In this document: piece after piece, positions 52,180 through 60,255 of the stretch
How positions within the stretch are numbered: the first letter of the stretch is position 1
Layout of the letters: every line of letters starts with the position of its first letter
Source: an uncultured Clostridia bacterium
Lineage (GTDB): Bacteria; Bacillota; Clostridia; Lachnospirales; Lachnospiraceae
DNA length: 64,000 bases
Assembly (NCBI GenBank): GCA_948472945.1
Contig: CAOKVX010000013.1
Location: forward strand, 1-64,000
Direction: 5' to 3'
The notes under the pieces: generated by a model
Told to the model about the DNA's origin: nothing
The model's database searches: none
The model's input: only the letters and a program-made list of their open reading frames with translations
Translations under genes and position numbers: made by a program

Positions 52180-55168
52180 AAGCAACCCTGCCTTTCTGTT
52201 CTCTCTGTTCATCCAAAATAGAACGTATAATTTCACGCAGTTTTTCCAAAAACTCCTCATCATACCGCTGCAGCTGTTCTTTTATTCCGTTTGTGTCTCC
52301 TCCCGATACTGTCACACTTGGAGAGTTTGTAACGTAAATCGTTATTGTGCCTGCCGTTCCCATGCCTGCATTCACATTATTAGCCGTATCTGCGCTGTTT
52401 CCGACCCGTGCCATATTGTTAAATATCTGACCTGTCTGTGCCGCGGTAAATACTTTACGGTTGGCGGCGTCTGTTATCAGCTCCGGGCCGTTCTCACCTG
52501 CTATGAATGTGCCCGGGGTTCTGTTTGTGCCTTTTGCAAATTCAGGTATCTTCGGTATGTTGATACCCTTGCCGCCGATTCCCGGCACCCAATCCGGCAC
52601 TTTCAGTTTGTTAAGTCCGCCAATGACGGTATTGATAACTGTTACAACCGTACGGAACGGCGCTTTGAATATCTCACCTAATCCGTTAAATACCCCAATA
52701 AAAATTGACTTGACGCTCTCCCAAGCCTGCGACCAGTTTCCCGTAAATACACCCGCTATAAAGTCAATAAGGCCTTGGAAAACCTGCATAACGCCGCTTA
52801 CTATATTAGCCACGGTCTGCAATGCCTTACCAAGCACATTGGCAAAAATCTCAGCCACTATCTGAATTACTGGTATTAACGCCTGTAATAACTGTTGCAA
52901 TACCGGAAGAATGGCCTGTATGATGTTTTGGAATATCGGCACAATCGTATTAAGCAGACTGATAAATACAGGTAATACCGTGTCTATAATCTGCTGAATG
53001 ATAGGCATAAGCGTCTGTAATAATTGCTGCAACACAGGCAAAATTGTCTGTATAATCTGTGTAAGTATCGGCACTATTGTATTTATAAGCTGAACAAATA
53101 TAGGCAGAATACTTTGTACTATCTGCATAATAACAGGCAGCAACTCCGATACCAGCTGGACCAGTATGGGAAGTATACTCTGTACTATCTGCTTAATGAC
53201 AGGCAGTAATTCCGATATCAGCTGGACCAACACGGGCAGAATACTTTGTACTATCTGCTTAATGACAGGCAGTAGTTCCGATATCAATTGTACAAGAACC
53301 GGAAGTATTTCACTGATTAGCTGCCCAAGCACGGGCAGAATCGCCGATATTATCTGGCCGATTAACGGTATAATCTGCATAACTGAATCTGCTATCATTG
53401 GCAGTATCGGCAATAGCCCTGTCTGCAACGTAGTAACAATTGTAGGAAGAACACTTTTTAATGTGTCAAGCACACCTCCGCCACTTGTAAAAAATGAATT
53501 TTTAATCGCCGTCCCGACTTGGTTAATCATCCCCCAAAGCTTGTCGAAGAAGGCTAACCCCTCGTCACCGAAAGTCTTTTGTATAAACCCTCGTACCTGT
53601 TCTAAATGCGTAGATACATAGTAGACCGCCCCGCCTACCGCTGCGACTATCCCGGCAAGCGGGGCAATACTTCTAAGAAGTCCTCCAAATCCTCCCGTCA
53701 TACTGCTTAGATATTTAGTGATACCCAAGCCTTTCATAGTTGCAAACGCTTTCTGTAAGGACATGACGCCGCCCTTTACATGCAGGAAACCGAGTTTTGC
53801 AACCAGTCCCCCAGCTTTTAATCCTGCCAATAACGCTACAGTCTTGGCAATGGTTTTTATCAGTTTCGGATTGTCTGCAAGTTTCCCCAGTGTGTTTTGC
53901 AGGACAGCTAAGGCGGAATTGGCCTTAACACTTCCATTTTTGCTTACCCCGAGCATTTCAATTATCATGCCCTTTACCGTGCCTGCAATCTTTCCCGTCT
54001 TACCTAAAATGTCATTCCATACCAACTGTGCCTGCCTGTTTTGTATAATCTGTTTATTATTTTTCTTAAATGAAGCGGCTGCGCCTTGGTATGTTCCTTG
54101 CAGGGTTTCCATAATTAACTTATTTCGTTTGGCTTCTGACCCGCACGACTGCAAAGCCAGATTAAAATAATCCTCTGCGGATTCGCACGCTTTTACGGCC
54201 TTGTTCCATTCCTTGTTGTCTTTCGTATTTTTTTTCAATGCAACACCGAATGTTTCACCCTCTTTGCTCGCCCAGTTAATAGCGTCTGCGAACGAACCTG
54301 TAATTGTTCCCGTCCTTGCAGTTTCGTTTGCGGATTCTATTAATCCCTCAATCGGCAGGGAATCGCCAAACGTGCCATATATTCCTGCTGCTATTTTTGT
54401 CCATTTTGATACGTCTGCTTCATTCCGTGCCAGCTTTGCTAATAACTGACTTGCTTCCGTTGCGGTGTCATCATCCCCAAGAATTTTATAAAAACCTGAG
54501 TAAGCTTTCTTTGCTGCATTTGTACTCAATCCTGCTGCTTTATATGCGGCCGTTAACTTCGCTTGGTTGTTCCTGTATTCTTCTGTTACCGCATCTAACG
54601 CAAAAAACGACCCTGCAAGAGCCGTTACCGTACCTACCGTGCCTGCAATCTTCCCCTTTGTCTTGGATATTGCCTCACTATTTTTATTCTGTTTTTCAGT
54701 TATTTCCTGTATTTTCTTCTGTGACCGCTCTAGGCGCTCATACTTACGCCTTAATTCCTCCGTGTCCCGCCCCAAATTATTTGTATTTACTCCGGCTTCT
54801 CGGAGAGCTTCGCTTAGACTGCTTAACTTGTTTTCTTCTTTTAATGCCGCTTCCTTTGCTTTTTGCAAGGCTTTTTCATTAACCAGTAATTTACGCGTAA
54901 GCTCCGGCGTTGCCTGACCTGCTTTATTGATTCCTTTTGTAAGCCGTTCATGTTCCGCCTGCAACTCATTGACTTTATCCCGGCTTTTTGCTACAGCGTT
55001 CTGCTGTTTCTTATACTCTGATATATCTTGCATCTTCTTATTAGCATTAAGTAAATCACTTTTTAAAACACCCATAGTGTTTTGAGCATTTTTAAAGGAT
55101 TTTGAAAAAGTAGGCCCTAATTTTGCTGACAACTGAAACAAAAATTCAAATGTCTTTCCTGCTGCCAT
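52172..55168 (-). CDS. Tail tape measure protein
   Basis: 998 residues. N-terminal coiled coil (about 20-170), a TP901-type tape measure core (about 180-420, KLARNEADVSKWTKIAAGIY), Gly-rich membrane-like helices (500-530), then a run of hydrophobic 22-residue repeats at about 600-760 and a C-terminal region with GTNRTPGTFIAGENGPELIT. It sets tail length and enters the host membrane on injection. GGGGGAGAG lies before the ATG. Confidence 0.93.
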   Translation of the reverse strand: MAAGKTFEFLFQLSAKLGPTFSKSFKNAQNTMGVLKSDLLNANKKMQDISEYKKQQNAVAKSRDKVNELQAEHERLTKGINKAGQATPELTRKLLVNEKALQKAKEAALKEENKLSSLSEALREAGVNTNNLGRDTEELRRKYERLERSQKKIQEITEKQNKNSEAISKTKGKIAGTVGTVTALAGSFFALDAVTEEYRNNQAKLTAAYKAAGLSTNAAKKAYSGFYKILGDDDTATEASQLLAKLARNEADVSKWTKIAAGIYGTFGDSLPIEGLIESANETARTGTITGSFADAINWASKEGETFGVALKKNTKDNKEWNKAVKACESAEDYFNLALQSCGSEAKRNKLIMETLQGTYQGAAASFKKNNKQIIQNRQAQLVWNDILGKTGKIAGTVKGMIIEMLGVSKNGSVKANSALAVLQNTLGKLADNPKLIKTIAKTVALLAGLKAGGLVAKLGFLHVKGGVMSLQKAFATMKGLGITKYLSSMTGGFGGLLRSIAPLAGIVAAVGGAVYYVSTHLEQVRGFIQKTFGDEGLAFFDKLWGMINQVGTAIKNSFFTSGGGVLDTLKSVLPTIVTTLQTGLLPILPMIADSVMQIIPLIGQIISAILPVLGQLISEILPVLVQLISELLPVIKQIVQSILPVLVQLISELLPVIKQIVQSILPILVQLVSELLPVIMQIVQSILPIFVQLINTIVPILTQIIQTILPVLQQLLQTLMPIIQQIIDTVLPVFISLLNTIVPIFQNIIQAILPVLQQLLQALIPVIQIVAEIFANVLGKALQTVANIVSGVMQVFQGLIDFIAGVFTGNWSQAWESVKSIFIGVFNGLGEIFKAPFRTVVTVINTVIGGLNKLKVPDWVPGIGGKGINIPKIPEFAKGTNRTPGTFIAGENGPELITDAANRKVFTAAQTGQIFNNMARVGNSADTANNVNAGMGTAGTITIYVTNSPSVTVSGGDTNGIKEQLQRYDEEFLEKLREIIRSILDEQREQKGRVAYA
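52900..53340 (-). repeat. 66-bp coding repeats in the tape measure gene
   Basis: At least six degenerate copies of a 66-bp unit coding for QIVQSILPVLVQLISELLPV-type segments. The three at about 53096-53290 are nearly identical, including TGTACTATCTGCTTAATGAC, which points to recent expansion or gene conversion. Confidence 0.85.
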
Positions 55169-55195
55169 TCTCTCCCCCTTTTTTCAGGCATAATA

Positions 55196-55223
55196 AAAGC
55201 ACCTACATTTCTGCAAGTGCTTT
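55196..55223 (-). terminator. Terminator between the accessory genes and the tape measure gene
   Basis: AAAGCAC and GTGCTTT (55217-55223 with 55196-55202), loop of 14 bases, then TTATTA on the minus strand. It lies 20 bases after the stop of the SWIM protein gene. Confidence 0.6.
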
Positions 55224-55243
55224 AACCCTGATTTTGTATTATC

Positions 55244-56083
55244 TTATTTTCTTGTGTAATACCCACGCTTAATCAACTGGTCTGTAACTTTATCGTCCGG
55301 CAAATCTCCGCAATAATAGAAACTTCCCGGACTTTGTATATCCATTTTTCTACTCAAATAATAATGAATATGCCTTGACGTATATTGCGTAGGTATTGTT
55401 ACTCCTATTTGATACCCAAATCTTTCCATTGTTTTTTCTTTTATCTTTTCCTCACAAATTTGCTTTAGTATTTTTAAACTATCACTCTTTTTATGAGGGA
55501 TAGTTTCTTTTTCTAGTAATTCTATGATTTCCGCTTTTTTTCCGAAAATCAACTTTTTTTCACCCGTGTCAGCAATAATTCCTATCTTTATCAATTCTTC
55601 TATTTCTGCACAATTTCTTTCAAAAACTATCGGAAATGCTAACGTGAAACCCTCCGCTATTCTTTTAAGGATAATTTGTGCCTGCTCTGATAAACTTTCT
55701 ACTATGTCTATTTCTTCATCAAGCGTAATCTTTTCCGATTTTGGCGTTGGTATGAGATTACTATTTGATTCCGCTTTTTCGTCTAACAAACCAAGTTCAA
55801 TAGCAAGTCTATAAATATGCTTACAAGGCAACTTATTTCTAATAAAATCACCACAAGGACATATATCCAAAAATGTTTCGTATCTGCCACGACTTCCTTG
55901 AAAATACCCATATAAATCCTTGGTATCAATTTGTACTGGCGTTAATTTTGCTGATTTTGCCGACTTAATTCTTTTTTGTGCAAACTCTGTTTCATGAGTT
56001 TCTTTACTCCATGCATTTTCCCATGTCTCTAAGGCTGTACTCCCACTCAAAAACATGTTATTTTTTTCATTTTCCTGTTTCAT
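55244..56083 (-). CDS. SWIM zinc-finger protein, prophage cargo gene
   Basis: About 279 residues from the ATG at 56083, which has AGGAGG ten bases before it. A SWIM motif CPCGDFIRNKLPCKHIYRLA (CxCxnCxH) is near residue 72. A SAP-like middle follows (FERNCAEIEELIKIGIIAD, then KKAEIIELLEKE near 190), and a C-terminal region ending CGDLPDDKVTDQLIKRGYY. SWIM and SAP domains usually bind DNA or protein. It shares the middle module and a duplicated leader with the next gene up. It is AT-rich next to its neighbours and lies in the tail operon but is no tail gene. Function unknown; a phage-exclusion or host-control role is a guess. An in-frame ATG at 56149 would add 22 residues. Confidence 0.8.
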   Translation of the reverse strand: MKQENEKNNMFLSGSTALETWENAWSKETHETEFAQKRIKSAKSAKLTPVQIDTKDLYGYFQGSRGRYETFLDICPCGDFIRNKLPCKHIYRLAIELGLLDEKAESNSNLIPTPKSEKITLDEEIDIVESLSEQAQIILKRIAEGFTLAFPIVFERNCAEIEELIKIGIIADTGEKKLIFGKKAEIIELLEKETIPHKKSDSLKILKQICEEKIKEKTMERFGYQIGVTIPTQYTSRHIHYYLSRKMDIQSPGSFYYCGDLPDDKVTDQLIKRGYYTRK

Positions 56084-56193
56084 ACTTTTGTACCTCCTTG
56101 TGGTAGAATTTACTATTATCATACCACAAGGAGATACATACTTCATCATTTTATCTAATTTTCGACAAATTTGTTATTCTCTACTATCCATTT
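56073..56193 (-). repeat. Duplicated leader, copy 1, with ribosome-site hairpin
   Basis: About 120 bases almost identical to 56967-57090. The hairpin arms are 56090-56105 and 56122-56137: 16 pairs with one G-U and a 16-base loop. In mRNA the arm next to the gene holds AGGAGG, so the site is hidden. The upstream part (about 56150-56190) is a decayed copy of the end of the tail chaperone extension, with stops. Confidence 0.85.
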
Positions 56194-56977
56194 ATTTTAA
56201 ATAATTTCCATACTTATCTTTAAATTCTCCTGTTATTAATTTGGCTACATCTACAATCCAACCAATACAAAATAAACCAACTGTACATAAATACAAAATA
56301 CCCATGCCTATTTTTCCAACATAAAAGTGATGTAATCCAAAATATCCACCAAACAAACACAATATCAATGCTATATTTTTCTTTTTATTGGCCGTTTGTT
56401 TTTTGTTTTGTACAGACAAATTATTTATGATAGTATCGAGATTTTTTGTATCTACTTTTTCCTCATCCTCTATTTCATAATAAAACTCCGTTAAATAAAT
56501 TTTTTCTGCTCTGTATGTATTTTTATCATCTAGTTTTCTTAATAAATCATACAATCTGTCTATATGTTGCTTTACTTTCTCGGCGTAACATAGTGTTGCA
56601 TATTTTTGTGTCAATTTTTCCGTTAATTTTTCTGAATTTTCCAAAATCCAATCAATCATATTTTGCTTTGTAGTATTTGACCTTGGTGATATACCATACT
56701 GCCTTTTACTCAACTCCATAAACAAGTTATCACGGCTATACATTTTATCTAAAATTTTTCTCGGTTCTGTTACATCCACCAAATAATTGTTTTCAATTAG
56801 TATGTCAATCTCTTTTGTTCTTCTTTCATCAAAATATGAAGCATGACAACCATTTTTAAGTATAACAGCTTGTAATTTGTTAGATACGTCGTTAGGAAGT
56901 CCATCTATATTACTTAAAAAATCTAAGTATATTTCTCTTTCAGAAAATGTATTTAACTTTGTTTTTTCTTGGTTCAT
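56192..56977 (-). CDS. TM2-domain membrane protein with SAP-like module, prophage cargo gene
   Basis: About 261 residues from the ATG at 56977. The soluble N-terminal part holds FDERRTKEIDILIENNYLVD and NTTKQNMIDWILEN (about 40-110), which line up with the middle of the SWIM protein. A coiled stretch follows, and the C-terminal 75 residues are a TM2 domain: ALILCLFGGYFGLHHFYVGK, then GILYLCTVGLFCIGWIVDVA. TM2 proteins put two helices in the membrane; their role is mostly unknown. GGGGG replaces AGGAGG in the hairpin arm. AT-rich and out of place in a tail operon. An in-frame ATG at 57043 overlaps the stop of the frameshifted chaperone and would add 22 residues. Confidence 0.8.
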   Translation of the reverse strand: MNQEKTKLNTFSEREIYLDFLSNIDGLPNDVSNKLQAVILKNGCHASYFDERRTKEIDILIENNYLVDVTEPRKILDKMYSRDNLFMELSKRQYGISPRSNTTKQNMIDWILENSEKLTEKLTQKYATLCYAEKVKQHIDRLYDLLRKLDDKNTYRAEKIYLTEFYYEIEDEEKVDTKNLDTIINNLSVQNKKQTANKKKNIALILCLFGGYFGLHHFYVGKIGMGILYLCTVGLFCIGWIVDVAKLITGEFKDKYGNYLK

Positions 56978-57090
56978 ACTTTTGTACCCCCTTGTGGTAA
57001 AATTTACTATTATCATACCACAATGAGGTACATATTTCATCATTTTTTCTCTTTTTCGACAACTTCGTTATACTCCGCTATCCATGAATT
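56967..57090 (-). repeat. Duplicated leader, copy 2, with ribosome-site hairpin
   Basis: Arms 56984-56999 and 57016-57031, 16 positions with one G-U and one mismatch, loop of 16 bases identical to copy 1 except one base. Differences from copy 1 fall largely where pairing is kept. Its outer part is the real 3' end of the chaperone extension. Confidence 0.85.
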
Positions 57091-57216
57091 TAACTCCCGA
57101 ATTGTACAACTTAGCCAAAAATCCAACCCTGTGTAAGTTGCCCTTGAAAGAAGCAGGCTGTTACGCTTAAACCACTTAATGGGATTCTGTTTTAAAATCC
57201 CACACTTATTAAAAAA
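57040..57216 (-). CDS. Tail assembly chaperone extension, reached by -1 frameshift
   Basis: An open frame without its own start, in the -1 frame relative to the chaperone gene. It enters at the slippery site T TTT TTA (57216-57210) and codes for about 55 residues: NKCGILKQNPIKWFKRNSLL, then LSRATYTGLDFWLSC and TIRELNSWIAEYNEVVEKEK. The Trp- and Leu-rich pattern fits P2 E+E'-type extensions. Its TGA (57042-57040) overlaps the ATG at 57043. Confidence 0.8.
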   Translation of the reverse strand, partial: FFNKCGILKQNPIKWFKRNSLLLSRATYTGLDFWLSCTIRELNSWIAEYNEVVEKEKK

Positions 57217-57581
57217 TCCCTGCTCTGATTCTTGATTTTATTAAACTCACGAAGTGGCAGGCCGCTGATAACATCACTTCCTACGCCTGCCGCCCTTGCC
57301 GCCAAACGATACAGGAATGATGTAGATATTTCCGGAGATATTGCAAATTCTCCGACTGCTGCCATTTCGTTTTCAATGTTTACAAGGTCGGTACCTATCA
57401 GTTTTTCAAAGTTAAACTCCAACTTTGTATACGTCTTACCATCAAATTTGTACGGCTTTTCAAACTGATGCACATACACCTCTGTCAACGTGTCCGAATC
57501 GGTCACATTCTCGTTCGTTTTATTTTTCTCTGCCAGTTCTACCACTACCTTATTTGTTTCCGTGTTATTAATATCTTCCAT
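57192..57581 (-). CDS. Tail assembly chaperone (P2 gpE-like)
   Basis: 129 residues. The family region YKFDGKTYTKLEFNFEKLIG, then DLVNIENEMAAVGEFAI and LYRLAARAAGV. With the -1 product (57040-57581) it chaperones tape measure and tube assembly. The slippery heptamer lies seven codons before its stop. It carries prophage palindrome copy 4. Confidence 0.88.
   Translation of the reverse strand: MEDINNTETNKVVVELAEKNKTNENVTDSDTLTEVYVHQFEKPYKFDGKTYTKLEFNFEKLIGTDLVNIENEMAAVGEFAISPEISTSFLYRLAARAAGVGSDVISGLPLREFNKIKNQSRDFLISVGF
57490..57506. repeat. 17-bp prophage palindrome, copy 4
   Basis: GTGTCCGAATCGGTCAC, a full match to the consensus, 75-91 bases inside the chaperone gene. Confidence 0.65.
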
Positions 57582-57650
57582 TGTCTTAATCTCCTTTTCT
57601 TTTTCTCAACTCTCGTAATATAATATTTTTTGGTACGGCTATACCAAATT

Positions 57651-57809
57651 TTATAGAAAGCGAGGTGTGTTCGTTGAAACACTATTTAGTTTAAGCGGTA
57701 AGGCTAACTGCTGCAAGGCAATAAAGCCTTTTTCAAAATCCGCAGTTCTGATATGTATTTCCTTTACCGCTTTTCCGTGTTCTGCCTTTCCTCGTAATAT
57801 ATTATCCAT
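57651..57809 (-). CDS. Possible 52-residue protein between tube and chaperone genes
   Basis: ATG at 57809 with GGTGG seven bases upstream. The product runs MDNILRGKAEHGKAVKEIHI, then RTADFEKGFIALQQLALPLK. It fills most of an otherwise empty 245-base gap in a tightly packed operon. No family recognised; it may be the remnant of a longer gene. Confidence 0.45.
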   Translation of the reverse strand: MDNILRGKAEHGKAVKEIHIRTADFEKGFIALQQLALPLKLNSVSTNTPRFL

Positions 57810-57826
57810 ACTCTAACCACCGTTAT

Positions 57827-58345
57827 TTACTTTCCTAATGCTTTTCTTACATCTGCTAAATAATCCCTGCCGTTGACATAGTAAATGTAATTCAACGGGT
57901 CAATTTCAAGCACCTTTTCACCGTCTATGTATGTTGCATAATATGACGTCGCATATTCGCCGCTTACCTCTGCCGCACTTGCTGTAGCAATCTTGCCGGG
58001 ATTTAACTTTTTGGGCTTGAGGGTCAGTACGTGTTTTACCCTTGCTACCTCTGCAACACCTCTTGTTGTATCATGCTGCTGTTGGGCTGCCCTCAAGTCA
58101 AGCTGATGATTGCGCGGTTCATGCAGCTTTATAGCATTTTTCGTAACTGTCCGAAAGTTAAGAGTTGTTGTCATTGCCTCAATTGCACCCAAAATAACGG
58201 ATTCAACTTTGCCTCCAATGCCGGCCCCGCTTATTTCCTCTGTTATGCTTGAGATTTCCGGCAATGCCACCTCTGATATACCCACATACTCCGTTGCATC
58301 CTCATACACTGCAAATCCTATAACTGTTTCATCAATCTTTGGCAT
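57827..58345 (-). CDS. Major tail tube protein (P2 FII-like)
   Basis: 172 residues. It starts MPKIDETVIGFAVYEDATEY; the block KLHEPRNHQLDLRAAQQQHD and the DPLNYIYYVNGRDYLADVRK end are typical. It stacks as the inner tail tube under the sheath gene product. It follows sheath by 14 bases. Confidence 0.92.
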   Translation of the reverse strand: MPKIDETVIGFAVYEDATEYVGISEVALPEISSITEEISGAGIGGKVESVILGAIEAMTTTLNFRTVTKNAIKLHEPRNHQLDLRAAQQQHDTTRGVAEVARVKHVLTLKPKKLNPGKIATASAAEVSGEYATSYYATYIDGEKVLEIDPLNYIYYVNGRDYLADVRKALGK

Positions 58346-58359
58346 TTTCCTTTTCCTCC

Positions 58360-59826
58360 TTACGATGTAAATAAATTTTCAAGGTAACTTACGTCATACT
58401 CCAATACAAAATCAAGAACCTTTGCAGGACTTGACGGCGTAAGGTAAATATGGAATCTTGCCTTGCCTGCCATTAAGTCCGACTCAATGTTCTCCTGTTC
58501 CAAAAACTCAATGCGGCCGCCTAAAACAACTTCGTCTGCCATAAGCCCGTTAAGCCATATATTAAGGCTGTCTACTACTGATTCTATCAGCCTCTTGTTA
58601 AGCCTGCGGTCAACCTTACTCCATACGGATAAAATAACGGAATTGCCAACCCAGCCAAACATACGGCTTACGTTGTAGAAATAATCCGTAACGTCCGTAT
58701 TGGCAGGATAACAGGCGGTTTCATTTCCCCATGAAACAAAACCGCCGATAAAATTAAGGGCAGTAATAATGCCGTTTGCATTAAGATGATTAGCTTTCGT
58801 CAGGTCTAACAGTACCTCCGTTCCGTCTGCCAATACCATACCGTCAATCTGCAAACTCTTGTTACTGGAAGATTCACAAGGTGTACCCCTGCCCAACTCC
58901 TCCGCCGCATCTGTTTTCGACATAAGTCCGGCTTGATGTACTGACGCATGGTAAATCTTACCGCCAAGGGCATACATGGGCCACATAAGCAACTGTGACG
59001 GCTGCGTAATATTATTTTTATTTTTCCAAGCTACCGCTTCCGTATATGTGGCCGCTTCGGATGTGTCAACGTCAATAAGCGCTTTTCCCTTAAACAATCC
59101 GTTGATATTCTCTGCCTTGGCTGCCATAACTGCCGCCACCTCGCTATCATGCGAAAAGTTTGGCGCCAGTAACAGCGTAGGGATTATCCTGAATTTAGCG
59201 AAAACCGAATCAACCAACTCAAAACCGTTTGATTTTTTGGTGTTTACATCATAACCGCCAATAATATCCTCTTTAGTAACACCTGCCGGATTGACGGAAT
59301 TATATTTCACACTCAGTCTTGCGGTATCTGACGTAATATTACCGCCTGCGATACGTTCAAGCCTTAATACACCATCCGTATACAGCAGGTCGTAATCAAT
59401 ACCTCTTTTATAATTTTCTGTCAATATATTTTCGCCGTCATACCCTTTTACCGCAACAGTATCTTCCAATGCCTCAAGCGGCAAATCAACCGTGCCGCCT
59501 GCCAACTCCATATCAGCCGTTATTTCCCCTGCAAGATGCTTTTCAGGGTCAAGTACATTTACAATTACAACCGGTCCATTTTGATACAACATAAAACTTG
59601 TATAGATTTCCTCGCAAATATCATATTTTTCCCAATCCTCGCTATATCCAACTGCTTCTACGGCTTCGTCATACGAAGATACACATACCGGCTCGTTTAC
59701 CTTTCCGCCTACCGTATGGACCGGTGCTGTTCCAACTATAAAATGTATGCTGCTGTCTGCGGTAATTGGTGCAGATACACTTACGGCCTGTTTTTTAGCT
59801 TTCGCACCGTGATAAAATTCACTCAT
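58360..59826 (-). CDS. Tail sheath protein
   Basis: 488 residues. Sheath family blocks: HFIVGTAPVHTV near residue 28, PTLLLAPNFSHDSEVAAVM near 215, and the C-terminal SRMFGWVGNSVILSVWSKVD, then RLNKRLIESVVDSLNIWLNG. It contracts on injection, so this is a myovirus-type tail. Confidence 0.95.
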   Translation of the reverse strand: MSEFYHGAKAKKQAVSVSAPITADSSIHFIVGTAPVHTVGGKVNEPVCVSSYDEAVEAVGYSEDWEKYDICEEIYTSFMLYQNGPVVIVNVLDPEKHLAGEITADMELAGGTVDLPLEALEDTVAVKGYDGENILTENYKRGIDYDLLYTDGVLRLERIAGGNITSDTARLSVKYNSVNPAGVTKEDIIGGYDVNTKKSNGFELVDSVFAKFRIIPTLLLAPNFSHDSEVAAVMAAKAENINGLFKGKALIDVDTSEAATYTEAVAWKNKNNITQPSQLLMWPMYALGGKIYHASVHQAGLMSKTDAAEELGRGTPCESSSNKSLQIDGMVLADGTEVLLDLTKANHLNANGIITALNFIGGFVSWGNETACYPANTDVTDYFYNVSRMFGWVGNSVILSVWSKVDRRLNKRLIESVVDSLNIWLNGLMADEVVLGGRIEFLEQENIESDLMAGKARFHIYLTPSSPAKVLDFVLEYDVSYLENLFTS

Positions 59827-59830
59827 TTTC

Positions 59831-60241
59831 TCAATCCTCCTTTGCTTTTGACTGGCTCAAAACGTCATTGTAATACTTATTCAGTATCGTACCCGTCTTT
59901 TTTACTTTTGCCCTGCTGTCCGCGAGGTTTTCTGTCGCCACTAAAAGCAATCTTACCTGCGGAATCTTCTCTAAAGTGTCCTGTAAATGTTCCTCCACGC
60001 CCTCCCTGGTCCCAGTAAACACTGTGTTTTCCACTAACCCGGTCTTTGTTGTCGGCCCTATATACATAAATGTTTCTTGCAGGTTATTGTCTGCACCCTC
60101 TGTAGTCTCCGTATTTGCCGTTTTCGGCGTTTTTTTCTCTTTAGACATAGAATTTACCATCTGTTCATTATTAACAGCATTTTCGGCTGTTACAGTGCTT
60201 TCTGCTTCCGTCTGAATTTCTGCTTTTTTCTTTACTGACAC
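59831..60241 (-). CDS. Conserved phage protein before the sheath gene, GTG start
   Basis: 136 residues. The first 55 are Lys/Glu/Thr-rich; the core has FMYIGPTTKTGLVENTVFTG and LNKYYNDVLSQSKAKED. Such proteins recur beside the sheath gene in Firmicutes P2-like phages; function unknown. GTG at 60241 with GGGGGAG ten bases before it is the better start, since a longer in-frame ATG lies inside the upstream gene. Confidence 0.75.
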   Translation of the reverse strand: MSVKKKAEIQTEAESTVTAENAVNNEQMVNSMSKEKKTPKTANTETTEGADNNLQETFMYIGPTTKTGLVENTVFTGTREGVEEHLQDTLEKIPQVRLLLVATENLADSRAKVKKTGTILNKYYNDVLSQSKAKED

Positions 60242-60255
60242 GCTTTCACTCCCCC

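Noticed and set aside
57191-57197. T TTT AAA-like run as the chaperone frameshift site
   Set aside because: It is in the wrong frame for a -1 slip into the extension; T TTT TTA at 57216-57210 fits exactly.
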